29,291 nt of DNA from Verrucomicrobia subdivision 6 bacterium (GCA_945866245.1 CAMBGW010000005.1:1-29291), one strand, 5' to 3'; numbered from the stretch's first letter, positions 14,663 through 22,731 are shown. The notes: a model not told the origin generated them from the letters alone. Made by a program: numbers and translations.

Positions 14663-16432
14663 ATGCCGCGGCACTCCCTCCTCTTTCTAGCTATCCTCCC
14701 CCTCCTGGGAGCCGCCTGCGCCCCTAAAATTAAGGAAGCACGCGAATCAAATCCCCTCCCCGCCGGTGTCGATACAGCTCAAAATGAAATCGGCCGACGA
14801 GGTGGCGTTTTTATCGACTCCACACCCGGAGAACCCTCCACCTTCAACCCCCTCGTTTCGGAAGACGCCACCTCCAGCGGATTCATCAGCCTTTTTCTCG
14901 ACTCGCTCGTTCGCAATAACGCTGTCACCCAAGAGGTAGAACCCGGCCTCGCGACCCGATGGGAAATTGCCCCCGATCATAAAACCTTCACCTTTCACCT
15001 CCGCCCAGGGGTTTGCTGGTCCGATGGACACCCCTTCTCTGCCGACGACGTGGTCTTTACCTTTCAAGCCATCTACGACACCCGTTACCCCAATCGCGCC
15101 GCTTTCGACCTCTCCGTGGATGGGAAAAAATTCACCGTCGAAAAAATCGATGATCTTACCGTTCGCCTGACCACACCGGAAATCTACGCCCCTTTTCTTG
15201 AAACCGTAGGAGGTGTCGGCCTACTCCCTCGGCACGAACTCGAACCCGCCTTTCGCGACGGATCTCTCCTCAAAGCTTGGAACGTCAGCATCGCGCAAAA
15301 AGAACCTCGTCGCCTTCTCGCTACAGGCGCCTTTCGCCTCCGCTCCTACCAACCCGCCGAACGGATCGTTTTCGAGGCGAACCCCCACTACTGGCGGGCC
15401 GACTCTCAAGGGGTTCGCCTTCCCTACGTCGATTACCTCGTGACCAAATTAGTCAAAGATGCCAACGCCAGCACCTTGGCCTTCGCCACCGGCCAGACCG
15501 ATGCCGAGGGCCTCTCCCCCGATAACGTGGCGTGGATCGATCGTTACGCGAAGCGCTACGGCTTCTCCGTTTTCAATCGTGGCCCCTCCCCCAACACCGG
15601 CTTCATCTGGTTCAATCAAAACCCCGGCCGAGATACATCGGGAAAACCTTTTGTCCCACCGCACAAACTGGCTTGGTTCACCGATCGCCGATTCCGCCAG
15701 GCCATCTCCCACGGAATCGATCGGGATGGGCTCGTTCGCGGAGTTCTCTTCGGCCGTGGGCAACCTCTCTGGGGTCCAGAAACTCCCGCCAACAAAAAAT
15801 GGTATAATCCAAATGTAACCCAGTACCCCTACGACCCGGCCCGCTCCCGAGCACTCCTTGCCCAAGCTGGATTTCAAATGGGCTCCGACCAAAAACTCCG
15901 TGACCGCGCCGGAAATGTTGTGGAATTTACCCTGAACACAAATCAGGAAAATCAACTCCGCGCCAATATGGCCACTGCTTTTAAGGAAAACATGCGAGAC
16001 CTGGGAATCACCGTAAACCTATCTTTTCTCGATTTCGGAACTTTGGTGGGAAAAATTCAAGACTCGTATGACTACGAAGCAGGCATGCTCGGCCTGACCG
16101 GTGGAGGCGATCCCGCGGGAGGCATCTCCGTTTTTTCCTCGAAGGGACGCCTCCATCAATGGCACCCCAACCAAAAAACCCCTGCCACTCCTTGGGAGGC
16201 TCGGATCGATCAGCTCATGTCCGATCAACTACATACCCTCGACTACCCCACTCGAAAAAAGTATTTCGATGAGGTGCAGAAGATCATGAGTGATGAAACT
16301 CCCTACATCTACCTCGTCACCGCCAACGCCTACGTAGGCCTGAAAGATCGCTGGAAAAACATCCGCATTCCCCCTCTTGGCTCCCTCGTTTGGAATCTCG
16401 ATGAACTTTGGACACCCCTTCTCACCCCATGA
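14663..16432 (+). CDS. Peptide-type ABC transporter substrate-binding lipoprotein (OppA/DppA-like)
   Basis: SBP_bac_5 family protein of 589 residues that captures a peptide or similar ligand outside the membrane for the importer encoded downstream. The N-terminus ends LLGAAC, a lipobox-like site with Cys19, so it is probably lipid-anchored. EPSTFNPLVSEDATS and EPGLATRWEIAPDHKTFTFH lead into LRPGVCWSDGHPFSADDVVF, the family signature. Next come LLATGAFRLRSYQPAERIVF, DRRFRQAISHGIDRDGLVRG and the C-terminal MSDETPYIYLVTANAYVGLK. Length is typical for OppA-size proteins. The stop overlaps the first permease's ATG (ATGA). The cargo cannot be read; the family covers di- and oligopeptides, nickel, and sugars or opines. 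Confidence 0.92.
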   Translation: MPRHSLLFLAILPLLGAACAPKIKEARESNPLPAGVDTAQNEIGRRGGVFIDSTPGEPSTFNPLVSEDATSSGFISLFLDSLVRNNAVTQEVEPGLATRWEIAPDHKTFTFHLRPGVCWSDGHPFSADDVVFTFQAIYDTRYPNRAAFDLSVDGKKFTVEKIDDLTVRLTTPEIYAPFLETVGGVGLLPRHELEPAFRDGSLLKAWNVSIAQKEPRRLLATGAFRLRSYQPAERIVFEANPHYWRADSQGVRLPYVDYLVTKLVKDANASTLAFATGQTDAEGLSPDNVAWIDRYAKRYGFSVFNRGPSPNTGFIWFNQNPGRDTSGKPFVPPHKLAWFTDRRFRQAISHGIDRDGLVRGVLFGRGQPLWGPETPANKKWYNPNVTQYPYDPARSRALLAQAGFQMGSDQKLRDRAGNVVEFTLNTNQENQLRANMATAFKENMRDLGITVNLSFLDFGTLVGKIQDSYDYEAGMLGLTGGGDPAGGISVFSSKGRLHQWHPNQKTPATPWEARIDQLMSDQLHTLDYPTRKKYFDEVQKIMSDETPYIYLVTANAYVGLKDRWKNIRIPPLGSLVWNLDELWTPLLTP

Positions 16433-17397
16433 CCACCTTCATTCTGCGCCGGCTCGCCTCCCTCCTTCCCATGCTTCTCGCGGTCACTCTCCTCGTCTTC
16501 GGCTTGATGAGTCTTGCCCCTGGCGACTTTCTTACCCCAGTAAAAGCACAACGGGACATCAATCCTGCTCTCATCGCCGAACTTCAAAAATCCTTCGGAC
16601 TCGATCGCCCTTGGTATGAGCAGTACGCGCTTTGGCTCGGCAACGTCCTCCACCTCGATTTTGGCTACTCCTGGACCTACAAAGTTCCTGTCGCCCAACT
16701 CATCGCCCAGCGTGCTCCCGCCACCATCCTTCTCTCCCTTACCTCTCTCCTCCTTGCTTGGACCCTCGCCATTCCTCTTGCAGTGCTCGCCGCCGCCCGC
16801 CCAGGAGGCTGGATCGATCGCGCCACCTCTGCCGCTGCCTACTTTGCCCTCGCCATTCCTGAATTCTTTCTCGCCCTTCTTGCCGTGTGGATGGCCGCAC
16901 GTACCGGTTGGTTTCCGATCGGAGGCCTAACCTCCCTCGATCACGACTTTTTATCCCCCAGCGCTCGCGTTCTCGACATCGCTTATCATCTTATCCTTCC
17001 CACTCTCGTTCTCGGACTCGGCGGTGTCGCAGGGACTCTCCGCGTTCTGCGAGCAAATGTGCTCGATGTTTTGCAAGCCGAGTACATCACCGCTGCCCGA
17101 GCCAAAGGCCTTTCCGAAAAAGTTGTTCTTTTCCGTCATGTCCTCCGCAACGCCCTGAACCCTCTTCTCAGCACGATCGGCTACGCCTTGGCTGGACTCC
17201 TCAGCGGGTCACTGCTTGTTGAAAATGTCATGAACTATCCCGGCCTCGGCCGTCTCGTCTACGAAGCCTTCATCCGAGAAGATCAGTTTGTCGTTCTCGG
17301 CTCTGTCGTCGTCGGTTGCTCTCTTCTCATCATTGGAAATCTTATTTCCGACCTCGCTCTTGCCTGGTCCGATCCCCGAGTTCGATATGGCCGCTGA
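16429..17397 (+). CDS. Peptide-type ABC transporter permease, OppB/DppB-like
   Basis: 322-residue inner-membrane subunit. The start MTTFILRRLASLLPMLLAVT is typical of the OppB/DppB family; SLAPGDF, ELQKSFGLDRPWYEQYALWL and the periplasmic loop GNVLHLDFGYSW are conserved. The cytoplasmic EAA loop that docks on the ATPase is EYITAARAKGLSEKVVLFRH, followed by LRNALNPLLSTIGYALAGLL and VENVMNYPGLGRLVYEAFIRED. ATG 16429 is preferred to the in-frame 16408 because it begins the family N-terminus and makes the four-base ATGA overlap with the binding-protein gene. It overlaps the second permease by 11 bases. Confidence 0.93.
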   Translation: MTTFILRRLASLLPMLLAVTLLVFGLMSLAPGDFLTPVKAQRDINPALIAELQKSFGLDRPWYEQYALWLGNVLHLDFGYSWTYKVPVAQLIAQRAPATILLSLTSLLLAWTLAIPLAVLAAARPGGWIDRATSAAAYFALAIPEFFLALLAVWMAARTGWFPIGGLTSLDHDFLSPSARVLDIAYHLILPTLVLGLGGVAGTLRVLRANVLDVLQAEYITAARAKGLSEKVVLFRHVLRNALNPLLSTIGYALAGLLSGSLLVENVMNYPGLGRLVYEAFIREDQFVVLGSVVVGCSLLIIGNLISDLALAWSDPRVRYGR

Positions 17398-18439
17398 TTT
17401 GCTGCGATCTCTTTTGCGCCGACCTGCCGGCCTCATCTCCGCCTGCTTGCTCCTTTTTTTATACAGCGCGGCACTCTTCGCTCCTTTTCTTTCTCCCACA
17501 ATCCCCTCAGCGCAAAATCTACAACGTACTTATCACCCCCCCACCTCCCTCATTTGGAAAAACGGCCGTCTCTGTGTCCAGCGCTACCAACTCGTCGATC
17601 CATCCACCGCCTCCTACCAACCCCTTACCGGCCAATTCACTTCCCTCTCCTGGTTTGCCCCAGGCACCCCCTACAAACTTTTTGGCCTCATCCCTGCTAA
17701 TCGCCACCTCTTCTCTGTTCCCTCCTCCGATCCCATCTACCTTCTGGGAAGTGATGCCACAGGACGTGATGTCTTCACCCGCCTTCTCTACGGTGCAGGC
17801 ATATCCCTGACCATAGGCCTCATCGGTGTTGCCCTCACCAGTTTCCTCGGCCTGACCATTGGCGGACTTGCCGGCTACTTGGGGGGTTGGCCCGACTCCC
17901 TCGCCATGCGTCTGACCGAATTCCTCATGGCCGTCCCCGGCTTGTACCTTCTTCTTGCTCTGCGGGCCGCCCTCTCATCCCGCTTTCCCTCCGATGCCAC
18001 TTTTCTCCTGATCGTGGTCATCCTCTCCGCCCTTGGCTGGGCAGGCACGGCTCGGGTAGTCCGCGGACTTGTCCTCTCTCTTCGCGAAAGACCGTTCATT
18101 TTGGCCGCCAATATTTTGGGTCAACGCCCCTGGACCATTCTCTTTCGTCACCTCCTCCCCAATACCTTTAGCTACCTCATCGTGGCCGCTACTCTCAGTG
18201 TCCCTGGGTATATTCTCGGGGAAGCCGCCCTCAGCTTTCTCGGTCTCGGGATCCAAGAACCCGCCTCCTCGTGGGGTCTCATGCTCGGCCAAGCCCAAGA
18301 TATTAAAATTTTCATGCTCAACTTCTGGTGGCTGCTTACCCCAGGAGTTGCCATTATCTTGACTGTGATTGCCTTTAACCTCCTCGGCGATGCCCTGCGT
18401 GACGCCGTCGACCCACGTTTCCGTCTTCCTGGAAAATGA
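17387..18439 (+). CDS. Peptide-type ABC transporter permease, OppC/DppC-like, with periplasmic insert
   Basis: 350-residue partner permease. After the first helix (LISACLLLFLYSAALFAPFL) it carries an insert of about 75 residues, including TYHPPTSLIWKNGR and YKLFGLIPANRHLFSV, before the usual core motif IYLLGSDATGRDVFTRLLYG. This insert marks a known OppC subgroup and faces outward. The core follows: LIGVALTSFLGLTIGGLAGY, TEFLMAVPGLYLLLAL, the EAA-type loop ERPFILAANILGQRPWTILF, then EAALSFLGLGIQEPASSWG. ATG 17387 starts the family homology and overlaps the preceding permease by 11 bases. The open frame upstream to 17288 is the shadow of that permease. A gap of 97 bases follows before the first ATPase gene. 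Confidence 0.93.
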   Translation: MAADLLRSLLRRPAGLISACLLLFLYSAALFAPFLSPTIPSAQNLQRTYHPPTSLIWKNGRLCVQRYQLVDPSTASYQPLTGQFTSLSWFAPGTPYKLFGLIPANRHLFSVPSSDPIYLLGSDATGRDVFTRLLYGAGISLTIGLIGVALTSFLGLTIGGLAGYLGGWPDSLAMRLTEFLMAVPGLYLLLALRAALSSRFPSDATFLLIVVILSALGWAGTARVVRGLVLSLRERPFILAANILGQRPWTILFRHLLPNTFSYLIVAATLSVPGYILGEAALSFLGLGIQEPASSWGLMLGQAQDIKIFMLNFWWLLTPGVAIILTVIAFNLLGDALRDAVDPRFRLPGK

Positions 18440-18536
18440 AAACTCTGATGATTCACCTTTCTGTAAGGCCACGACTACAACTGAATGCAGCCCAAGAGCA
18501 GCCCCCAACTTCAGAATTCTTAACCCCCTAATCCCA

Positions 18537-19382
18537 ATGTCCTCACCCTTACTTGAAGTTAAGAACCTCTCAGTCCGATTTTCATCCGGCTCCAAAACCG
18601 TTGCTGCCGTTCAAGATCTTTCCTTCTCCATTGCCCCTGGCGAAACCGTCGCCGTCGTCGGAGAGAGCGGGTCTGGCAAAACCACGGCGGCTCTCGCCCT
18701 CACCCGCCTCACTCCGCCGCCTCCTGCTTGCCATCTGAATGGCCAAGTCCTTTGGCAGGACGGCACCGACCTCCTCTCCTGCTCCGACTCCACCCTTCGG
18801 CAAGCCCGAGGGGGAAAACTTGCCTATATATTTCAAGAGCCCTCCACCTCTCTGAACCCTGTTTTTTCAATCGGCTTCCAAATCGCTGAAGCTCTCCGCC
18901 TCCATCAACCCCAGCTCACCGATCGATCCCAAGAAGTTGCCCGACTCCTAGGCCTAGTTGGGATCCGGCAACCCGAACTCCGCGCCCACGACTATCCTCA
19001 CCAACTATCAGGGGGAATGCAGCAACGCACCATGATTGCTATGGCTTTAGCCTGTCAGCCAAAACTTCTCGTTGCGGATGAACCTACCACTGCGCTCGAT
19101 GTCACCATCCAAGCGCAAATTCTCGACCTTCTGAGAGACCTACGCAAAAAGCTCGGTATGTCGGTTCTCCTCATCACCCACAACTTTGGCATCGTGGCAA
19201 ACTTCGCCGATCGAGTCCTTGTTATGCTGGATGGAAAACTCGTCGAGCAAGGGCCCGTCAAAGACATCCTTCGCTCGCCCCAGCACCCCTACACCCGGGC
19301 ACTGCTCGACTGTATTCCTCGCCTCGGCCAAAAAACAAAACGCCTCGCCTCCATCGATCGCGCCACTCTTTTAGCATCATGA
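18537..19382 (+). CDS. Peptide-type ABC transporter ATP-binding protein, OppD/DppD-like
   Basis: 281-residue ATPase of the importer. Walker A is GESGSGKTT, the Q-loop FQEPSTSLNPVF, the signature LSGGMQQR, Walker B LLVADEPTTALD, and the switch histidine is in LLITHNFGIVANF. ATG 18537 (MSSPLLEVKNLSVRFSSG) is the natural family start; the open frame upstream runs through the intergenic gap and the preceding permease. The protein stops soon after HPYTRALLDCIPRLG, so it lacks most of the C-terminal oligopeptide/dipeptide extension (Cys-rich region) found in longer DppD/OppD proteins. Its stop overlaps the next ATG (ATGA). Confidence 0.94.
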   Translation: MSSPLLEVKNLSVRFSSGSKTVAAVQDLSFSIAPGETVAVVGESGSGKTTAALALTRLTPPPPACHLNGQVLWQDGTDLLSCSDSTLRQARGGKLAYIFQEPSTSLNPVFSIGFQIAEALRLHQPQLTDRSQEVARLLGLVGIRQPELRAHDYPHQLSGGMQQRTMIAMALACQPKLLVADEPTTALDVTIQAQILDLLRDLRKKLGMSVLLITHNFGIVANFADRVLVMLDGKLVEQGPVKDILRSPQHPYTRALLDCIPRLGQKTKRLASIDRATLLAS

Positions 19383-20173
19383 GCACACCACTTCTCCAAG
19401 TTTTCAATCTGTCCGTTCACTACCCACTTCGCTCGGGTCTCCTTCAGCGACCTTCCGGGGTCGTGAAAGCTTTGGATGACGTCTCACTGAAAATTGAAAA
19501 GGGATCCACTCTTGGCCTTGTCGGGGAAAGCGGCTCTGGCAAAACCACCCTGGGACGAGTCATCGTTCGCTTGGTCGACCCCACGCACGGCTCCGTCTCC
19601 TACCAAGGCGAACCCATCACCTCTCTTCGCGGATCGGAACTTCGGCCCTATCGCAAAAAGATTCAAATGGTATTTCAGGATCCCTACAACTCGCTGAATC
19701 CACGACTGAGAATCGGCACCATTCTCGCAGAACCTTTGGAAATCCATTTCCCAAAGATGTCCGTTCCCGACCGATCGGAAAGAGTCGCCGAACTCCTCAA
19801 ACTGGTTGGCCTCGATCCCTCCTTTGCCCGCCGCTTCCCCCATGAGTTCAGCGGCGGCCAGCGCCAAAGGATCGGTATTGCTCGAGCTCTCGCCGTGGAG
19901 CCTGAGTTCATCATCTGCGATGAACCGGTCAGTGCGCTTGATGTTTCCGTCCAAGCCCAAATCGTGAATCTTTTGATGGATCTCCAAGAAAAACTGGACT
20001 TAACGTATCTTTTTATTGCCCACGATCTCGCGGTTGTCGAACACGTCAGTGACCAGATCGCAGTTTTAGAACACGGAAAACTGGTCGAGGAAGGCCCCTC
20101 CGAGCTCATCACCACTCAGCCCTCTCACCCCTACACCCAACGCCTACTCGCCTCAATTCCCTCCCTTGCTTAA
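19379..20173 (+). CDS. Peptide-type ABC transporter ATP-binding protein, OppF/DppF-like
   Basis: 264-residue second ATPase, completing the binding protein-permease-permease-ATPase-ATPase set. It has GESGSGKTTLGRVIVRLVDP (Walker A), FQDPYNSLNPRLRIG (Q-loop), FSGGQRQRIGIARAL (signature), FIICDEPVSALDVSVQAQIV (Walker B) and FIAHDLAVVEHVSD (switch His). KALDDVSLKIEKGSTLGLVG places it in the OppF/DppF branch. Like its partner it ends just after HPYTQRLLASIPSLA without the C-terminal extension of about 50 residues seen in E. coli DppF. Loss from both ATPases suggests a lineage feature rather than a random truncation. A structured element begins three bases after the stop. Confidence 0.94.
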   Translation: MSTPLLQVFNLSVHYPLRSGLLQRPSGVVKALDDVSLKIEKGSTLGLVGESGSGKTTLGRVIVRLVDPTHGSVSYQGEPITSLRGSELRPYRKKIQMVFQDPYNSLNPRLRIGTILAEPLEIHFPKMSVPDRSERVAELLKLVGLDPSFARRFPHEFSGGQRQRIGIARALAVEPEFIICDEPVSALDVSVQAQIVNLLMDLQEKLDLTYLFIAHDLAVVEHVSDQIAVLEHGKLVEEGPSELITTQPSHPYTQRLLASIPSLA

Positions 20174-20386
20174 GCCTTAAGGGGCAGAGCTTCGCTGCGC
20201 TTGCCCCGCACTCCTGTCGGGGCTCGATAGGATTTGGCCCCCTAAGACCTGCCCCAGCCCATTTTCAAATCTCATTCCAGGATGGAATGGATGTCCGCTT
20301 ACGCGGAAAAATTGGCCCCCGCACACCCACCCCCTGGCCCAATCCATTTTCGCCTCCGGCTGTTTAAACTCTCTCGCTTACTTCGC
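20174..20386. other. Non-coding gap beside tRNA-Leu
   Basis: About 210 bases hold no convincing gene. Apart from the structured element at its left end there are two small hairpins: CATTCC with GGAATG and TCCGC with GCGGA near 20273-20308. Also present is a partial copy of the tRNA-Leu 3' end: CTTCGCTGCGCT occurs at 20190-20201 and 20381-20392, and CTCGATAGGATTTG (20223-20236) matches CTCGAGAGGATTTG (20391-20404) at 13 of 14 positions. This could be a decayed tRNA end or an old insertion footprint. Confidence 0.35.
20176..20246 (+). other. Structured element downstream of the transporter operon
   Basis: CTTAAGGGGC (20176-20185) can pair with GCCCCCTAAG (20237-20246) at nine of ten positions. 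Inside, GCCCCG (20203-20208) pairs with CGGGGC (20218-20223) around a nine-base loop. A competing pairing is GGGGCA (20181-20186) with TGCCCC (20202-20207), so two exclusive folds are possible. It starts three bases after the last ATPase stop and has no T-run behind it, so it is not a standard intrinsic terminator on either strand. It may be a 3' UTR stabiliser, a Rho-independent end without a U-tract, or a remnant. I could not test the folding energy. Confidence 0.4.
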
Positions 20387-20468
20387 TGCGCTCGAGAGGA
20401 TTTGAACCTCCAAGGGTTTCCCCACTAGAACCTGAATCTAGCGCGTCTGCCAGTTTCGCCACGAGCGC
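20387..20468 (-). tRNA. tRNA-Leu (anticodon CAG)
   Basis: Read on the minus strand, the acceptor arms GCGCTCG and CGAGCGC pair over seven bases with discriminator A. The D-arm is GCGAAACTGGCAGACGCG, the anticodon stem CTAGA/TCTAG encloses loop TTCAGGT with anticodon CAG (reads CUG), and a long class II variable arm (GGGGAAACCC region) is followed by a T-arm with TTCAAAT. The long variable arm, the discriminator A and the anticodon agree on leucine. The 3' CCA is not encoded. It lies 52 bases downstream of the ArsR-methyltransferase gene in the same direction. Confidence 0.93.
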
Positions 20469-20520
20469 GTCTCAAAATCATGCACCATTTTCTCCCCCCT
20501 TCCAAGCCTTCTCCCCTCCC

Positions 20521-21444
20521 TTAATCCGGCCGATTTCCCACGGCCAACAATGTCTGAAATCCCGGCCCTTCCTTCTCCTTCGCCACCACTTCCACTGTAA
20601 TTCCCTCAAACCCTGCCTCCCGCATAAGCCGGCTTAGCTCCACCGGCGCAAAACCTAACCAAACATCCGCGTACATTTCCCGCGCCGCCTCAAAAGCGTG
20701 CTCCACCAAATCTAAAACCAAAAGCGTTCCTCCCGGACGCAGAATTTTCCAAGCCGCCTCCAAGGCTCGAGGCGGATGCACCGCATGATGTAACGCCTGA
20801 CTCAAAATCGCCACATCCACCGATCCCGGCCGAATCGGGGGTTGCTCCATGTCCCCCTGCCGATACTCCAAATTCTTTAATCCACTGCGCTTAGCCAGAT
20901 CCCGACCTACCTCCACCATCCGAGGGGAGTGATCTACCGCGATCACCTTTTTCGCTCGGGCCGCCAAAAGCTGCGAAATCAAACCCTCCCCTGCTCCTAA
21001 ATCTGCATACACTTGGCGAGGGGCTAGGGTCAGAAGCAACCTGCCGACCGCCTCCCAAGATCGTCCCGGACAATACTTTTTTCCTAAACGCCCCGCCACC
21101 GCATCAAAGTATCGCTTCGACTTCTCCTGCCTTTGACCCAAGACGCGCCGCAGCGCCTCTCCATCCCGTCCGTGTGTTCCTAACTCACTTTCCGCCCCTT
21201 CCGCCAAAGACCAAATCTCCCTCCCCATCTCCGCCCTGCGATAGTAAGCCTTCTGCCCCTCCCTTCGATCCCTCAGCAACCCCACAGACTTCAATTGAGA
21301 TAAATGATTTGAAATTCTCGACTGACCAACCCCCAAAACCTCCTGTAACTCCGCTACGGAGAGCTCATTTTCACGCAAGGCTGCAAGAATCCGTAAACGG
21401 GTCGGATCCGCTAAAGCCCCTAAAAGCCTGACTCGGTTACTCAT
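20521..21444 (-). CDS. ArsR-family regulator fused to a SAM-dependent methyltransferase
   Basis: 307-residue two-domain protein. Residues 1-90 form an ArsR winged helix (LLGALADPTRLRILAALREN, then the recognition helix VGQSRISNHLSQLKSVGLL). From about 110 a class I methyltransferase domain follows: YADLGAGEGLISQLLA (motif I, SAM binding), VIAVDHSPRMVEVGR, GSVDVAILSQALHHAVHPPR (motif IV region), WKILRPGGTLLVLDL. No metal-binding cysteines of the ArsR type are present in the DNA-binding domain, so the effector is more likely the methyltransferase ligand. It faces metK-ahcY across 81 bases. ArsR-type SahR in Proteobacteria represses SAM-cycle genes and responds to S-adenosylhomocysteine; by analogy this protein probably senses SAM or SAH. 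A palindrome sits inside its own promoter spacer. Confidence 0.88.
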   Translation of the reverse strand: MSNRVRLLGALADPTRLRILAALRENELSVAELQEVLGVGQSRISNHLSQLKSVGLLRDRREGQKAYYRRAEMGREIWSLAEGAESELGTHGRDGEALRRVLGQRQEKSKRYFDAVAGRLGKKYCPGRSWEAVGRLLLTLAPRQVYADLGAGEGLISQLLAARAKKVIAVDHSPRMVEVGRDLAKRSGLKNLEYRQGDMEQPPIRPGSVDVAILSQALHHAVHPPRALEAAWKILRPGGTLLVLDLVEHAFEAAREMYADVWLGFAPVELSRLMREAGFEGITVEVVAKEKEGPGFQTLLAVGNRPD

Positions 21445-21450
21445 ACCTCT

Positions 21451-21482
21451 ATTACATTCATCATCTTATCATGATATATCAA
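21451..21482 (-). promoter_or_regulatory. Putative promoter of the ArsR-methyltransferase gene
   Basis: On the minus strand TTGATA (21477-21482) matches the -35 consensus at five of six, TGTAAT (21451-21456) matches the -10 at five of six and ends six bases before the ATG. The 20-base spacer is longer than the normal 16-18, which weakens the call. The palindrome at 21467-21476 lies in this spacer. Confidence 0.4.
21467..21476. promoter_or_regulatory. Candidate operator palindrome for the ArsR-type regulator
   Basis: TATCATGATA is a perfect ten-base palindrome between the divergent arsR-type and metK genes, directly abutting the putative -35 of the former. An overlapping GATATATC (21473-21480) and a second palindrome GCTTATAAGC (21504-21513), inside the metK promoter spacer, are alternatives. 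ArsR proteins bind such AT-rich dyads as dimers. Which one is used cannot be decided here. Confidence 0.4.
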
Positions 21483-21491
21483 TATTTATTC

Positions 21492-21519
21492 TTGCCCTGA
21501 TTCGCTTATAAGCTAAAGT
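21492..21519 (+). promoter_or_regulatory. Putative leaderless promoter of metK-ahcY
   Basis: TTGCCC (21492-21497), 16 bases, TAAAGT (21514-21519), six bases, ATG 21526. Each hexamer matches the consensus at four of six. The spacer contains the palindrome GCTTATAAGC, a natural place for a repressor. A leader this short excludes a SAM or SAH riboswitch upstream of metK, so control, if any, must act on DNA. Confidence 0.45.
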
Positions 21520-21525
21520 GATCCT

Positions 21526-22710
21526 ATGCGCGGTAACTACATCTTCTCATCCGAGTCGGTTGGCGAAGGCCATCCCGATAAGGTTTGTGATACCATTTCG
21601 GACGCAGTGCTCGACTCTTGCCTCCGTCAAGATCCCTCCAGCCGTGTCGCCTGTGAAACTCTTGTAAAATCGAACCTCGTTGTCGTTGCAGGGGAAATTA
21701 CCACCCGCGCCAAGTTCGACTACGATCAGCTCATTCGAGCCACCATCCGTGAGATCGGTTATACCCACGATGATGATGTCTTTCATGCCGACCGCGTCCA
21801 CATCATGAACGCTCTCACCGGCCAAAGCCCCGATATCGCCCAAGGGGTCGATGCCCGAAAAGTCTCTGGAAAAAAAACCGCCGAACAAGGAGCGGGCGAC
21901 CAAGGTCTCATGTTTGGCTACGCCTGCCGCGAAACCCCCGAGCTCATGCCAGCCCCAGTCATGTTCTCCCACCGCCTCGGTCGTGAACTCAGCCGAATCC
22001 GTAAATCTGGCAAAGTCCCTTGGCTTCGCCCCGATGCCAAAACTCAAGTGTCCGTCGAGTATCGCCACTCCAAACCAGTCCGCATCACCGCAGTGGTCGT
22101 TTCCACGCAACACGCGGCCAACGTTTCCCACCGCCAAATCGAAAAGTTTATTACCGAAAAGCTGATCCGCCGGGTTCTCCCCTCCTCTATGCTCGACAAA
22201 AAAACCGAGTTTCTCGTCAATCCCACAGGGCGCTTCGTCATCGGCGGACCGGAGGGGGATAGCGGTCTCACAGGTCGCAAAATTATTGTCGATACCTACG
22301 GGGGCGCCGGTCGGCACGGCGGAGGCGCCTTCAGCGGTAAAGACCCCACGAAAGTAGATCGCAGCGCTGCCTATATGGGACGCTATGTCGCCAAAAACAT
22401 CGTCGCCGCTAACTTAGCGGACAAAGTCGAGATTCAGTTCGCCTACGCCATCGGCCATCCCCACCCAGTCTCCGTCTGTATTGATACTTTTGGCACGGAA
22501 AAAGTGCCCTTCGCCCGGATTGAAAAAGCCGTTCATAACACCTTTGATTTCCGTCCAGCAGAAATCATTCGCCAACTCCACCTTCGTCGCCCCATCTACT
22601 CAAAAACAACCAACTACGGCCACTTTGGCCACCAGGGAAAACCGGCCTACGCCCCGTGGGAGCATACGGACCGTGTCCGTGAGCTCCGTCGTCATGCCGG
22701 ATGTAACTAA
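21526..22710 (+). CDS. metK: S-adenosylmethionine synthetase
   Basis: Makes SAM from methionine and ATP. The 394 residues show all family motifs: SSESVGEGHPDKVCDTISDA (ATP-binding GHPDK), GAGDQGLMFGYACRETPELM (methionine/ATP site), GRFVIGGPEGDSGLTGRKI, GGGAFSGKDPTKVDRSAAYM (P-loop-like) and GRYVAKNIVAANLADKVEIQ. The C-terminus LHLRRPIYSKTTNYGHFG is typical. Codon choice is less skewed toward C than in the neighbours, as expected for a strongly expressed gene. It is followed 21 bases later by ahcY, coupling SAM synthesis to removal of SAH. The start has no Shine-Dalgarno sequence but a -10-like hexamer six bases upstream. Confidence 0.97.
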   Translation: MRGNYIFSSESVGEGHPDKVCDTISDAVLDSCLRQDPSSRVACETLVKSNLVVVAGEITTRAKFDYDQLIRATIREIGYTHDDDVFHADRVHIMNALTGQSPDIAQGVDARKVSGKKTAEQGAGDQGLMFGYACRETPELMPAPVMFSHRLGRELSRIRKSGKVPWLRPDAKTQVSVEYRHSKPVRITAVVVSTQHAANVSHRQIEKFITEKLIRRVLPSSMLDKKTEFLVNPTGRFVIGGPEGDSGLTGRKIIVDTYGGAGRHGGGAFSGKDPTKVDRSAAYMGRYVAKNIVAANLADKVEIQFAYAIGHPHPVSVCIDTFGTEKVPFARIEKAVHNTFDFRPAEIIRQLHLRRPIYSKTTNYGHFGHQGKPAYAPWEHTDRVRELRRHAGCN

Positions 22711-22715
22711 CCCCC

Positions 22716-22722
22716 AAAGGAG
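22716..22722 (+). promoter_or_regulatory. Shine-Dalgarno sequence of ahcY
   Basis: AAAGGAG stands nine bases before the ATG at 22732. As the second gene of an operon ahcY needs a ribosome site, and it has a canonical one, in contrast to the first gene metK. Confidence 0.75.
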
Positions 22723-22731
22723 AAAGCAAAC

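Noticed and set aside
20292..20312. TCCGC/GCGGA hairpin as an intrinsic terminator
   Set aside because: The five-base stem is followed by A residues on the + strand, and on the minus strand the T-run precedes rather than follows it, so neither direction fits a terminator.
21445..21525. SAM or SAH riboswitch upstream of metK
   Set aside because: Only 81 bases separate the two divergent starts and the predicted RNA begins at the ATG; there is no room for an aptamer and no matching fold.
21547..22317. 256-codon antisense frame inside metK
   Set aside because: metK is unambiguous on the + strand over this whole stretch.
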